A stretch of DNA of 64,000 nucleotides from Dama dama (Eukaryota > Chordata > Mammalia > Artiodactyla > Cervidae), in assembly GCF_033118175.1 (NCBI RefSeq), contig NC_083693.1:28901981-28965980 (forward strand). Direction: 5' to 3'. The notes under the pieces are model-generated. The model was not told the origin of the DNA, searched no databases, and was given only the letters and a program-made list of their open reading frames with translations. This document shows, in pieces, positions 41,301-52,692 of this stretch; position 1 is the stretch's first letter; each line of letters starts with the position of its first letter. The position numbers and the translations under genes are program-made.

Positions 41301-44300
41301 TTGGCCAGGGAACTAGACCCCATAATGCCGAAACTAAGAGTTCACATGCTGCAACTGAGACCTGGTGTAGCCAAATAAATAAATATCTTTAAAAAAAAAA
41401 ACTCCCAAGAGAATAACAGGTATGTCTCATACACGTCAGAATCTTCACTGCACAACTGACTGTCTGTCCCTTTGCAGAATCTGGGGTAAGACTTGCAAAT
41501 CCATGGTGCCATCTGGGAGCAGACTATAGTACACGGTGCTTTACATCTCCCCAGATGCTGGTGACCTTGCCAGTAAAGACATTTGCCTTCAGACGGTGCC
41601 GATGCTGATCAATCACACCATCTCTTTGTGATGGTGATGCATCAGATAACCTTCAGCGTCTCCCATAAAGACAGGCTGATGGGCTGGGAGCTGGCTCATC
41701 CCAAAGCTCCAGACCTGGAAGGCCAAGGGGCTGGCATAAACCTGGAGTGCTCTGGAGAGGAGCCAAGGCATCATTTGATCATGGTGCACCCTTCTACACC
41801 CCATCTGCTTCCAGCACGACATTTCCCCATCATTACGGGCCCCCTCCCCAGAAGTCAGACAGCCTTCCATATAAAAGAGAACTGGCAGGGCACCACGCAG
41901 AGCTCAGCTCCACCACCCCCTGTGTGAGCATGGGGAAGCCTCCTCCCCACTCTGGTCCTCAGACTCCCCATCTAGGTACCAGAGCAGTGTTTCTCATAGA
42001 TCAGCGGAAGTGAAACGAAGTGTTAGCCACTTGGTCATATCTGACTTTTTGCGACCCCATGGACTATAGACCACCAATCTCCTCTTTCCATGGGATTCTC
42101 CAGGCAAGAATATTGGAGTGAGATGCATTCCCTTCTTCGGGGATCTTCCCAATCCAGGGATCGAACCCAGGTGTCTTGCATTGCAGGCAGATTCTTCACC
42201 ATCTGAACCAGAATACTGATGGTTTTCAGATCACTGGTGCATGCGTGTGAGCTAAGTCACTTCAGTCATGTCTGACTCTGTGCAATCCCATGGACTATAG
42301 TCCCTCCAGGATCCTCTATCCATGGGATTCTCCAGGCAAGAATACTGGAGTGGGTTGCCATGCCCTCCTCCAGGGGATCTTCCCAACCCAGGGATCGAAC
42401 CCTTGTCTCATGTCTCCTGCATTGACAGGTGGGTTCTTTACCACTAGTGCCACCTGGGAAGCCCTTAGATCACTGAGGGACCCTGCTAATACAGGGATTC
42501 TGTCTCAGAAGGCCTAGGGTGGGGCTGGAAGTTTACAAGCTTCCAAGTGATGCTCATTCTGCCGGGCCATGGAGCTCACTTGGAGTAGAAGACACTCATC
42601 CACCCAACCCACTGGCTGCGCCACCCTGACCCAAGCCGCCTCATCTCCACACGTCTCCCCCTCGCTCACAATGCCCCCTGCCTCCATTCTCCCTACACAG
42701 CCTGAGGGGTCCCTTCTGGACCCAACTCTAACCACAGCCTATCAGCACCCCCGCAGCAATGGCTGCCTGTTGTTCTGAGGACAAAGGCCTGAATCCTTAA
42801 AATGGTCCACACGGTCCCTGCCTGGTCCATCTCTGCCCATCGCCACCAAGCCATCCTTCATTTTCTAGGCTCCAGCCCCACTGGCCTCCCTTCTACCCTT
42901 CAACGTGTCCCAAGGGCTTTGCACTCACCAATTCCTCACCTGGGATGCCCTTTCCAAGTTCTTCACATGGCCTGATCTGCATTATTCAAGCTTCTACTCA
43001 AAGGCCATCCCAACAGGGCGGTCCCCATGCCCTTCCCTCTCTTCACCCCAAGTCACTATCATCACATCTCCTGCTAATTTTTCCTTTATCATTCTTACTG
43101 CTATCTGACCTTTCTTTTATATTTGCTTCTTGTCTCACATTAGACTCTCTCATTAGAACCCAACAGCCTTACTCCCTAGAGCCAGACACTCAGAAGGAGC
43201 TTAATAAATACCTTAATAAATATCTACTGAGTTAAATAACTAATCAATTCACCAAGGAGACTGTGTCTGCTGGTAAAGAGGAATCTAGTACAGGGCATGC
43301 CCAGAAATGCCCAGATCTCAGTCCCATGGACATGCACACATGTATACACACACGCACACACCAATACTCTCTCCAGCCAACCCAAATCCCTACAAGGGAA
43401 AGGAGATTGGTCCAATCCTTAAGGAAAATAAACAAGTCAGCTTCACCTCCTCCCCTTGCCAAACACACCCTCTCTTGGCCTTAGAAGGAGCCAGTTGTGA
43501 CATGAGAGGCTCAGGTCAGCAACTTTAAACAGGCAAGGGCTTCGGACTATGACAGCAAGTAGTGAGGGACACCAGGGAGAGGAGCCCATGGTTTGAGTCC
43601 CCAGACCTGTTCTGTCCTTTACCAATTGCTTAAATTTTCTTTCAGCAAAAGGCAGAGTCTTTAACTCCCCAAAACAATTAGGTTCAAGAGGCAGTGACCC
43701 TGGGAGCAAAAATAAACTGAGTTTACTTCATGCTTTAAAAAAAGAATAACCCCAGACAGGCACTGAACTCAGCACTGAGTGGTTTGGGGTGGTAACTGAA
43801 ATGCAATAACAGAAAGAGGATCCACAGTGGGGAAGGAGGCGCAAAGGGTAGGCCCTGGGTTAAGAAAAGAAAGGCAGAGAGCCATCTCTGCTCTGCAAGC
43901 TCTGCCTAGAGAGCCCTGCAGTTCTGCCGGCAGCCAGCAGGTGGCACTGTCGCCGAAAAGAGAGAAAAATATCCAGACCTCAGGGAGAAAGCAAGGCTGA
44001 ACTGAGCTGGGCAGAGACAATGCCCTCAGCCCAACCCCTGTACCCTGATCTCTCCAGAAACAGCGACAAGAAGCACCATCTCCAGCCCTATCACCCTCCA
44101 AGTCCCGAAATATTTCTCCTGAATGCAGATTATAGGTTTGGGAGGGAGAAACCGTGGATGAGTGGGTGTCAAAGCCCAGGAATTCAGACCAAGTTTTAAT
44201 GCCTACCAGCTGTGTGCCCTTGATAAACAATTTATCTGGGCCTCACTTTCCTCCTTCCTTCATTCACTCATTAATCAGTATTTATTGAGCGCCTATGATG

Positions 44301-47300
44301 AAGGCTCTATTCTATGCACTGGGAATGCAGCAGTGAACAAAACAAACTCCCTGCCCTGGTAGAACTGACATCTGCAAAACAGAACCAACGCTAAATGTTC
44401 TAGAAGCTCGAGGTACCTATCAGAGTACGTGAAAATATTTTGAAAACTGAGGTGGTATCTTTTTTTTCCTCTTTGTTGTCATTTGCTATTTAGTTGCTAA
44501 GTCATCTCTGACTCTTTGCAACCCCATGGACTGTAGCCCGTCAGACTTCTCTATCCACAGGATTTCCCAGGCAAGAATACTGGAGTAGGTTGCCATTTCC
44601 TCCTGCAGGGGATCTTCCCGACCCAGGGGTCGAACCCAGCTCTCCTACATTGCAGGCGGATTCTTTATCACTGAGCCGCAGAAGTCCTTTTTTCCTCTTA
44701 CCAACCAGCAAAGAGTAAGTACCTGGGCAGGACTGCTTAAGGCCTGGTGATCCTTCTGTGTGAGTTCAGGTTCCTGGGCCTTGCTGCCTGCCTACCCAAC
44801 TCCTCGCCGTGGCTGAGAAAGGAGGGGACAGGGACAGCCATCTCTGAGGATGGCAGAGCCACTGGCACTCACCATTCCACTCACAGCCAAGGAGCTCAAA
44901 GCGGAGGGTGCAGCCCCGGTGGCAGATGATGGGCACCAGTCTCACATACTGTACCTCCAAGGGGGTATCAAACATGTTGATCTTCAGGCCACTGTTGTTC
45001 ACATTACCCATAAATATCTAGGAGGGAAGAGGCAGATTGGAGGAGTGGGTCAGTGCGGGCAGTCCCGCTTCCTGGGGTGGTCTCTCCCCCACTTCCACTT
45101 TGGGCCAGGAGACAGAGGTGTGCATAGCAGAGCTGGCAGGAGTTCCCCGTTTCTCCAGACAGCCCACAGCCCTCAACAGATTCCCTTTTTCATACCTTCT
45201 TTGGTCACCATGGGGCATAGGTGTAAATCCTCATCTTTCACCCAGGACCACCTATGATCTACAGGGCGCCTCTATGCAAATTAGGAAAAGGTACTCCTCT
45301 CTCAAAAGACTTTATAACAACAATTTTCCCACAGACAGAAGTACACATGAGGTCTACATTGTGAATGATGCTAAGTAGTAGCCCTTGAGCAGTGCACAAC
45401 CCATACAACTGTACATGGTATCCCTGAAGGCTATAAATGCATCCCATCTCCACCACTACAGCCACCCTCAACAAGTCATTGAAACTTCTTGAGTCTCACT
45501 ATTCTTATCTATGGGCTTCCCTAGTGGCTCAGTGGTAAAGAATCCACCTGCCAATGCAGGAGAAGTGGGTTCGGTCCCTGAGTTGGGAAGATCCCTTGGA
45601 GAAGGAAATGGCTACCCACTCCAGTATTCTTACCTGGGAAACCCCATAGACAGAGGAGCCCAGCAGGCTACAGGCCATGGGGCCGCAAGAGTCAGACACG
45701 ACTGAGCAACTAAAAACAATTCTTATATCTGTAATATGGACCTATTACTTGTAAATCACAGAGCACAGACACAATCTGGGCTTCCCAATTTCTGTGAGCC
45801 AAGATACACCTGAAAGCCCACCTTATGGTTGATCATCCCGGGTACCCTCGCCTCCTTGGGAGCCCTCAAACAGCACTGAGCCCCAGGGGTTGCTGACCAC
45901 AGCCCTTCTTCAGGGTTCCCAACAAACCTCACCTTATCTCCTGACTGCCCTTCTCCTGACCGCCCTGCAACCTGGATGAACTTGAATCGGCGCCCATCGG
46001 TGCTGTAGGCCACTTTGAAAGTCTTCAGGTACTCAGCACTCCCTGCGCGGCTGGCCCCCTGGGTCACCACGCCCGTCACCCGCATCTTCCGCATCAGGTT
46101 CACCTGGACCAGGGCAGGCAGGACAGAACCCTATCTCCCGGGTTCTTCCTACCCTCTTCACTCCCCCAATCAGGACAAAGAAGCAGGGGCTTTCTCATCT
46201 GGCCCTCTCCAGGCTCTGGACCCAGTGCTCAGGACACAGGGACAAGATTCCAGGGACTTCCCTGGTGGTCCAGGGGTTAAGAATCTGCCTTCCAGTGCAG
46301 GAGGTATGGGCTCCATCCCTGCTCTGGTTGGAGAACTAGATTCCACATGGCTTGTGGCCAAAGAAACCAAGACATAAAACAAAAGCAATATCGTAACAAA
46401 TTCAATAAAGGCTTAAAAAAAAAAAAAAAAAGGACAAGCTTCCAGAGCCTGCAAACATTGCAAACAGTCTCTCTAACAGCCTAGTATTCACTCCCTTCAT
46501 CCCGCCCACCCACTCCAGGCCCCCAGAGCAGCCCTCCACTTAAAGATACTTCACCTGTGGGAACCGGCTACCTTGTTACCTGGACCCCAGTTCTGAACCC
46601 TCCCATGGTGTCCCCCCCCAACGCAGGCACCCACAATCTCCCATCACACCACCTTCACTCCTAACATATCACCCATCCCTGGGCCACCCCTTCCATACCT
46701 GGATCCAGGGGTTTCTGTCGTAGTTGCTGGATGTCCACGCGTTGACGATGCCCGTGTGGTGCAGACGGGCCAGCTCCGGGGCCCAGCGCTGCAAACCCAT
46801 GAAGCCCAAGTGCATGGATGAGGCAGAGATCTGGGAGTTGGCAATGGCGCCCGTCTGCATGCCCAGCGGCGAGGTGCAACCTGAGGGGGAGAAGGGCAGT
46901 CAGAGGGCCACCCACACAGGCGGGGCCCAGAAGACACGAGAACAAGACAGTTGTGGCCTCTGCTGAGGACCCAGAGGACCCAGAGCAGAGACCATGAAGG
47001 GACAACGAGGGCCGAGGAGGAGGTGCGGAAACAAAGCGCACAGTGAGGAACAGAGGGCCGGGCAGAGTCGTGAAGGGGTTTGGGACACTGGGCTGCTAGA
47101 AGGTTCCAGGCGAGGCCCACATGTCACGACTGGCAGCTGGAGTCCCCCACCAGGCTGCAGGAGGTGGTCTCTTTTTTACAGGACATCAAGCAGCAATTAT
47201 TCTAACACAGGGGCTGGGCTGGTGAGCACATACCAGTATGACCTCCTGTCCTCCTCCATGTCCCGCCACATCCAGCCCAGCCCCCTGGCCCCCCAGGAGG

Positions 47301-50300
47301 ACGGCTTTGTAAGAAGGGCCCCTCAGACGGCAGCGAACAGTCCCTACACTGCACATAAAGCACTGAGCACACGTGTGCCTGGAGTTTTCTAGACTCTCAC
47401 TGGCAGGAGTTTTCTGAATGGAGTGTGAGTGCCATTGTTTACTCTGGTACCCTTTGGGCCTTCTAACTACTGGTCCTGACCGGCCATCGGGACGACCCCC
47501 CTGGCCAAGGCCCATCGCCTTCACCAGCAATGTGGTCTTCGGGGGCCAAGCCTGGACCTCGGGTCCCAAGCAGAGAACCCGGGAGGGATCCACTTGTCTT
47601 CCAGCCAAGCTCGGTGTATGACCCTTTCACAGGGAGACAGAGGCACAGGCGAGGCCATGGGGCCGAGATCAGAGCCAGCCGCTGGCTGAACGGAGATCCG
47701 AACTCACATCTGTTCTGTCCTCAGCCCTCACGTCCACACCCAGCGGGCCCCAAACATGCCTGCGGGGTCCTTATGGGCTCCAAAGACACACACCACGTAA
47801 CAAGTAGGGGGGGCAACAGAGGGCCCTATGGGGGGGCGGGGCGGTTCCTTGCCCTTTGTGGTCGCTGCCACATCCAGCCTGGGACGGACCCCAAGCCGAG
47901 AAGCAGAAGCAGGCGAGATGAGTAATTTGCACTCAGGTACACCCAGGGTTACCTGGGCTCTGGCACAGTAATTAGTGGGCCCATCTGGCTTCACCCAGGG
48001 CTCCCAGCGGCCTTGGCGAACGCCCGCCACCCCCCACATTCCTCTACCCAGCGTCTCAGACACGTTGGTCTCAGCCCTAGGCACAGGCCCTCGGGGCCGG
48101 TCTCCTCTGAGGTGAAGGGTAAGCAGGCACTTACCTGGTCTCCCCGGGGAGCTGGCTCCCACCCGGCTGGCCCAGCCCTTTCTCCTTCCCCTGGAGACCG
48201 CCCCCGTATCTGCCCAGAGCAGGACACTGCCCCCTGCTCACCCGCTCAGGGACAGACCCCCTGGGCTGCAGATATCGGGCACCGCCTCCCTCACCCCATC
48301 CAGCCCTGGGCCTAGATTCGCCCACCGGATGGCAGGTGAGGAAGAGTCCCGGCTTGTGGGAGGAAGCTCAGCTAGGCCAGGAGCGAGGACGGCATGGACA
48401 GACGCCACTGGCAAGGTTTGCTGGGCACCCGCCAGGGCCGATCTGTGGCTGGGTGGATGACCAAGCGAGCCAGGCTGGTCAGCCCCTCTGCACACTCCGG
48501 GCCTCTGACCGCCTGGCTGTGAGCGGACAGCCCAGGCTGCCCAGGCCTCTCCCTCCTCTCTGAGCTCCGCGAGGAGGCCAGAGGTCACACTTGGGCCAGC
48601 ACTGTCAGACCCTGAGGATCAAACCTTATTAACTGACTCCCTGGGCCCCAAAAGATTAAGAATGTGTTGGTTTTCCCTTCTCAGTAGAAAAATCCCAGGA
48701 CTTAACTCTAAGGCTGTATGTCTTGTTTGTGGTGACAGAAAATAACACTCCCATGACCTCTGGGGCCACCCCCACCCCTCACTCCCCTGCAGGGACATCA
48801 GGCCTGCCCAGCAGTCCCAGGAGAGAGAACCAGGCAGGAAGAAGCCTGGGGGGGGACAGAGTCGCTCCCTGCCTCCCCAGTCCAAAGTAACTGAGCTCTG
48901 CCCTGCTCCAAATCCACCCGGAGGAGACCCTGATGCACAAGGAAGGCCAGCATGTGGCCTGAGCCACCAGGCCTGTGGTACAGGGTGTGCCCCTCGGAGC
49001 AGGCACCCCTGGATACTCACTGCTCTCACAGTGGGTGCCCCTGAATCCAACAGGGCACTTGCAGATGTACTCGGTGAAGACATCCCCTCGGAGGCCGTGG
49101 TCAATTTCCTGGCACTCAGCATCATTGTGGCAGGGGTTTGGGGAACAGGGACCTGGGGAGGAAGCAGGTAAGACGGGCAGGTGGTCAAGAAGGAGCTGGA
49201 GACAGGCAACGACAGACAGGCCAAGCCCCAAAGGACCCTCCACCCAAATTCGGCCCACTGCCTGCCAGTGCCCCCCAGCTCCTCCCTCACCCCTCTCAAT
49301 CTGCCCGATGGGGCCTGGGCCAGCCTGGAGCCAAGAAGGGTCACGTGGAGGTGAGTCAGCCCAAGTGAAGGAAGCACCCAGCTTTCCAAGTGACCTGGGA
49401 GCTTCCAGGAAAAGGGCGGCGAACAACAGGAGGGGTGCTGGGGACCACTGCCCACAGCGGGACAAGCTAGGCCAGCAGCCTGGGCTGCAGCTGGGAGCTG
49501 GCGGGGAGCAGCAGGCACGGCCCAGGACAGGTACCGTGCTCCGTCTCGTTGCATAGGAGGCCCATGAAGCCTTTGGGGCAGAGGCAGTAGAAGGAGGGGT
49601 TTCTGTCCTCGTTCAACAAGCAGGTCCCACCATTCAGGCACTGGCTGGAGTCACAGAAGTCACCTGCAATGCCAGTTCTGGGTTAGGAACAGTCATTCAT
49701 TGAGTAAATATTGGGGGGGTGGGGGGGGTTGGGCAACTACCAGGTATACATTCTGGGCCCCTAAGACAGATGCAGTCTGGGTCTCAAGAAGCCAGAAGAG
49801 GGACATCCCTGGTGGTCCAGTGGCTGAGACTCCACACTCCCAATGCAGGGGGCCTGGGTTCAATCCCTGGTCAGGCAACTAGATCCCACATGCCTCAACT
49901 AAGAGTTTGCATGCTGCAATTAAGACTGAAGATCCTGCATGCCACAACTAAGACCAGATACAGCCAACTAAGCAAATACCTATTTAAAAAAAAAAATAAG
50001 AAGTCAGAGAAAGTGGTGGTGACCTACAAGTCACCAGGTAATGAGGAGGCACCATGAGCTCTGCTGCGTGAGGGGCCAAGGGAGGATGGTTTCTGCCAGA
50101 AAGCTGGAAGGTTCAGAGGTAGGGACATTTGCGCTGGCTAAAAGTCACAGTGGGATGGTGCCCGGCTGGGGAATGAGGAAAGAACTTTCCAAAAAGAAGC
50201 AGAAGCCCAGAGCACATGGTATGCTGCAGAACAAGAATAAAGACATTGCTGAAAAGGGAGGTTGGGGGTGGGGGGACCTTACGAATGACAAGTGGAGACT

Positions 50301-52692
50301 CTTCATCCTGCAGAACAAGGGCTCTTAACCCTTCTTTAGCATCCCCACCACTGGCCACCAGGAAAAAGTCAGAGGTTCACAAGCATGAGGTGGGATTGGG
50401 GAAGCCATTTCCTAGATGGTGAGAGAGAATGTTAAGAAAAGGCCTTGTGCTGAGATGTGGATGGGCTGCCAGGGTGGAGAAGTGGCTCAGAAGTATACAA
50501 AGATCCCTCTGGCTCTGCATGGAAATGTGACTGAGCAGGTGAGAGAGGAGACCAGGAAACCATCAAGGATGCTGCCACAGGCCTCCTGGTAAAAGATGAA
50601 GTCAGGCTGAGAGGTAAGGAGGAAGGTGGATTTGAGAAACACTGGACAACAAGAGGTGGGAAGAGGGCTGGAGAGGACTTCACAGATTCTATCTGGGGGC
50701 CTAGGTGACAAATGTTAGCCTGTCCCCAGTGCTTTGACTTGGGTGGACTTCAGCCCATTAGGTCAGCCAGACCTTCAGAGCATCTTCTAGTTGATCTTTG
50801 CATCCCAGAAGGGCTGCGCTAGACCCCACACCCCTACGCATCACTTGGGGTGAGACATGAGAAACCTTTTTTCCTCCCTGCAGAGTCACACCATCCCAGG
50901 CTGGAGGGCCCCCCTGAAATCCCAAAGCCCTGGAGAGCTGGGCGGGGGCTCGAAGGAAGGGAACACCATTAATGAGCGGTGGGGGCCTCGGGAGCTTAAG
51001 GTGGCTCCCAATGAGCCATTAGTCATTGGCTTTAAATAGCAGGTTAATCCCCTCCCTGACCTGACAGGCGGCAGGCACTGCCTCAGCAGAGGCTTGAGAA
51101 TGGCCAGAGCCTTGGGCTCCTGCCGGCAAAGTCTGACTCCTCTCTGTCCCCCTCCCAAAGGGCGCTCTCCCTGCAGAGCTCCAGGGCAAAGCAGAGGAGG
51201 GGGAAAGAGGAAGAGAAAGGTGTTCCCTACCTGCCAGGCGCCTGACCCACTCACGGCGCACCGCAGCTGTGGAGCTTCCCCCTTCCCGCCTAAGCTGGGT
51301 CTCCAAAATCACCTTTGGGATTTCAGGGTCCTGCCTTCTCTGGGAGATCTCCCCAGGGACATTTTGCCAGGGCTCAGGCTGTGGGGCTAGGGGAGGCGAG
51401 GCAAGGGACTTTTAAGACCCAGCCATCTCTCTGTGTCTCCAAGAGACTTCAAGTGGCTTTAAGGCTTCCACTCCAGTTGTGGCGGGGGCGGGGGCAGGCT
51501 GGCACCGGATGACAGAGCCGGGGCTCAGCCATGACCCTCCCACCCCAACGTATTTCATCAATCTTATTTCTAGGAAGAAAGGATGGAAGCGGTGCCTGAA
51601 GAGTCTTTGCCATATCCCGCTCACCCCATGGGCACCCTTTCCTCAGCCCGTGGTGTGGGGCATCGCCGATCCCCATTACCAGCCTGCTGGAGGCCCAGCT
51701 CTCAGCAGGATGCGTCCTAGGCAGGGGAGGAGGGCCAAGAAAGATAAAGCGGCAGGCCAAGGCCATACGGAGAGAGGGGAGTTAGGAGCCGCCATCTCCG
51801 GCCGGAGCCCTTTTCCGAATCCCTCTCTAGGCTCCTCGCCCCCTCCTGAGTTCCTCCCACCCCCCACCCAGCCCCAAGCCTATCCAGTCCTCTGGCTCCC
51901 TAGCCAGCCCCTCGCTTATCTGACCAAATACCTATTTTTAAACGGAGGATAAAATCCCAATGAACAGACCAGCCGCCGGCATGGCCTGGGACGGAGCTTC
52001 CAGGTAAAGTTGCCTGGAAAAGATTTATCAATACAAGAGTCCTAGAAACTTCCTGGTGGAAGGAGCGCAGAAGCACTATGTGAGTCGGTCAGTCGTGTCC
52101 GAATCTTTGCGACCCCATGGACTGTAACCCGCCAGGAGCCTCCGGCCATGGCATTCTCCGGGCAAGAGTACTGGACTGGGTTGCCATTTCTTCTTCCAGG
52201 GGATCTTCCCTACCCAGAGATTGAACCCGGGTCTCCCGCATTGCGGACAGATTCTTTACCGTCTGAGCTACGAGGGATGTGGCCTCATTTTACAGATGGG
52301 AAAAGAGAGGCCCCACACAGCGGATTCCTTTGTTCTGTGTAAGCCACTTCCCTGGGGGAGGCTGGGCTGTCACCCAGTGTCCCGAGCCCCCGCCCAACGC
52401 TGAAGCCTCGAGCACCGGCCAAACCCCCACCCCCAGCAGGACAGGCCGAGAGCATCCCCGCCGCCCGCCCGGGCGCAACCGGAGAGGTCGCCCCTCGGCT
52501 CAGCTCCGGCTCTTGGACCAAGTTTGTAAACAGCGGAGACAGAGGGAGGGCGCGGCGGCGAACTTCCGAGCGGCGCGGAGAGGAGGGGCGAGGGCGAGAG
52601 GGCGGTGCGATCGACTCACCGGAGAAGGCGAAGAGTCCGGAGGCGCAGAAGAGCGCGCCGCAGAGCGCGGCCAGCAGACGGGGACACGGCAT
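38261..52692 (-). CDS. MFGE8: MFGE8, milk fat globule EGF and factor V/VIII domain protein (lactadherin), complete coding region
   Basis: Nine minus-strand exons (52692-52620, 49663-49535, 49152-49021, 46880-46699, 46103-45933, 45017-44873, 39895-39711, 38674-38519, 38398-38261; 73+129+132+182+171+145+185+156+138 nt) join in frame to 436 codons plus TAG. Domains: signal peptide (1-24), EGF 1 (about 25-66), EGF 2 with RGD at 89-91, discoidin C1 (Cys113 to Cys274), discoidin C2 (Cys279 to Cys436). Lactadherin is secreted. The RGD binds alpha-v integrins and the C domains bind phosphatidylserine, bridging apoptotic cells to phagocytes and coating milk fat globules. One oddity: exon 5 carries an in-frame 15-nt tandem duplication, absent from its C2 counterpart. 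Confidence 0.97.
38519..38674 (-). CDS. MFGE8: MFGE8 exon 8: discoidin C2 domain, part 2
   Basis: 156 nt, phase 0 at both ends, acceptor CTTGTAG, donor GTGAGT. Residues 340-391 include [19 protein letters not shown] and the [11 protein letters not shown] strand. It is the C2 counterpart of exon 5 and lacks the 15-nt duplication. Confidence 0.96.
38785..38870 (+). repeat. MIR-like fragment
   Basis: cttcatttggcagagcctcagtttcccc and aaatgggcataaataa, in MFGE8 intron 7. Confidence 0.6.
39459..39476. repeat. (AC)n microsatellite
   Basis: Short CA run in MFGE8 intron 7. Confidence 0.8.
39711..39895 (-). CDS. MFGE8: MFGE8 exon 7: discoidin C2 domain, part 1
   Basis: 185 nt, phase 1 to 0, acceptor TTGGCAG, donor GTGGGT. 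Residues 278-339 start [15 protein letters not shown] and include the [13 protein letters not shown] lipid-binding spike region and end EWLQ. Confidence 0.96.
40053..40372 (+). repeat. CHR-2 SINE, near full length
   Basis: ggcttccctggtggctcagtgg head, then agcaactaagcccgtgcacc and gcagcaactagagaaaagccc, ending in an A-rich tail. One of the most complete CHR-2 copies here. Confidence 0.92.
41234..41402 (+). repeat. CHR-type SINE
   Basis: ggggacttccctggtggtccagtgg to aaataaataaatatcttt and an A tract. Confidence 0.9.
42018..42215 (-). repeat. Bov-tA SINE, reverse orientation
   Basis: gaagtgttagccacttggtcat to cttcaccatctgaacc. Confidence 0.88.
42238..42464 (-). repeat. Bov-tA SINE, reverse orientation
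   Basis: tgcatgcgtgtgagctaagtc to gtgccacctgggaagccc, a second copy in tandem with the one before it. Confidence 0.9.
42560..43190 (+). repeat. L2-like (CR1-type) LINE fragment
   Basis: Wording tccttaaaatggtccacacgg, ctccagccccactggcctcc and agggctttgcactcacc is typical of the L2 3' region. Diverged; boundaries are approximate. Confidence 0.6.
44258..44372 (+). repeat. L2-like LINE fragment
   Basis: cagtatttattgagcgcctatg ... gcactgggaatgcagcagtg ... ctccctgccctggtag is a standard L2 3' end motif series. Confidence 0.75.
44478..44688 (-). repeat. Bov-tA SINE, reverse orientation
   Basis: gtcatttgctatttagttgctaag to tatcactgagccgcagaagtcc, about 185 nt from MFGE8 exon 6. Confidence 0.9.
44873..45017 (-). 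CDS. MFGE8: MFGE8 exon 6: discoidin C1 domain, part 3
   Basis: 145 nt, phase 0 to 1, acceptor CTCCTAG, donor GTGAGT. Residues 230-277 include [21 protein letters not shown] and the closing FELLGC, Cys274 pairing with Cys113 in the family. Confidence 0.96.
45511..45716 (+). repeat. Bov-tA SINE
   Basis: gggcttccctagtggctcagtgg to gacacgactgagcaac, in MFGE8 intron 5. Confidence 0.92.
45933..46103 (-). CDS. MFGE8: MFGE8 exon 5: discoidin C1 domain, part 2, with 15-nt tandem duplication
   Basis: 171 nt, phase 0 at both ends, acceptor TGGTCCAG, donor GTGAGG. Residues 173-229 contain [18 protein letters not shown] and FIQVAG. The end reads GRSGE then GQSGD before the final K, two near-identical 15-nt units. 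The homologous C2 exon (38519-38674) is 156 nt, exactly 15 less, so this exon has gained one unit. Confidence 0.94.
46253..46432 (+). repeat. CHR-type SINE with A tail
   Basis: gggacttccctggtggtccagg to caaagaaaccaagacataaaac, then a 17-nt A tract. It is in MFGE8 intron 4. Confidence 0.88.
46699..46880 (-). CDS. MFGE8: MFGE8 exon 4: discoidin C1 domain, part 1
   Basis: 182 nt, phase 1 to 0, acceptor CCCCTCAG, donor GTATGG. Residues 112-172 start at the domain cysteine ([12 protein letters not shown]) and run to NPWIQ, including the WAPELARLH spike-loop region. Confidence 0.96.
46881..49020 (-). other. MFGE8: MFGE8 intron 3
   Basis: 2.1 kb of GC-rich unique sequence with no repeat recognised. 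Long open frames here and across the neighbouring exons (such as 48619-49641) are off-frame shadows. Confidence 0.7.
49021..49152 (-). CDS. MFGE8: MFGE8 exon 3: EGF-like module 2 with RGD
   Basis: 132 nt, phase 1 at both ends, acceptor CCCCAG, donor GTGAGT. Residues 68-111 include [12 protein letters not shown] and [11 protein letters not shown]. The RGD sits in the long hairpin that presents it to integrins; the motif is intact. Confidence 0.97.
49535..49663 (-). CDS. MFGE8: MFGE8 exon 2: EGF-like module 1
   Basis: 129 nt, phase 1 at both ends, acceptor GCATTGCAG, donor GTACCT. It encodes residues 25-67 with six cysteines (FCDSSQC, GGTC, FYCLCP, LLC) and an NET glycosylation sequon near its end. 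Confidence 0.96.
49803..50005 (+). repeat. CHR-type SINE
   Basis: gggacatccctggtggtccagtgg to cagccaactaagcaaatacc and an A tract. Confidence 0.9.
50010..52080 (-). other. MFGE8: MFGE8 intron 1, unique part
   Basis: About 2 kb with no repeat or exon recognised. A short moderately CpG-containing part lies at 51640-51850. Confidence 0.65.
52080..52276 (-). repeat. Bov-tA SINE, reverse orientation
   Basis: gtgagtcggtcagtcgtgtcc to tttaccgtctgagctacgaggga. It retains several CpGs and lies about 100 nt from the MFGE8 CpG-rich block. Confidence 0.9.

Noticed and set aside
45259..45474. Short minus-strand open frame in MFGE8 intron 5
   Set aside because: No domain, no splice-site support, and chance length.
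48619..49641. 340-codon open frame on the minus strand
   Set aside because: It runs off-frame across MFGE8 exons 2 and 3 and the introns between. The real exons use another frame with correct splice sites and EGF cysteines.
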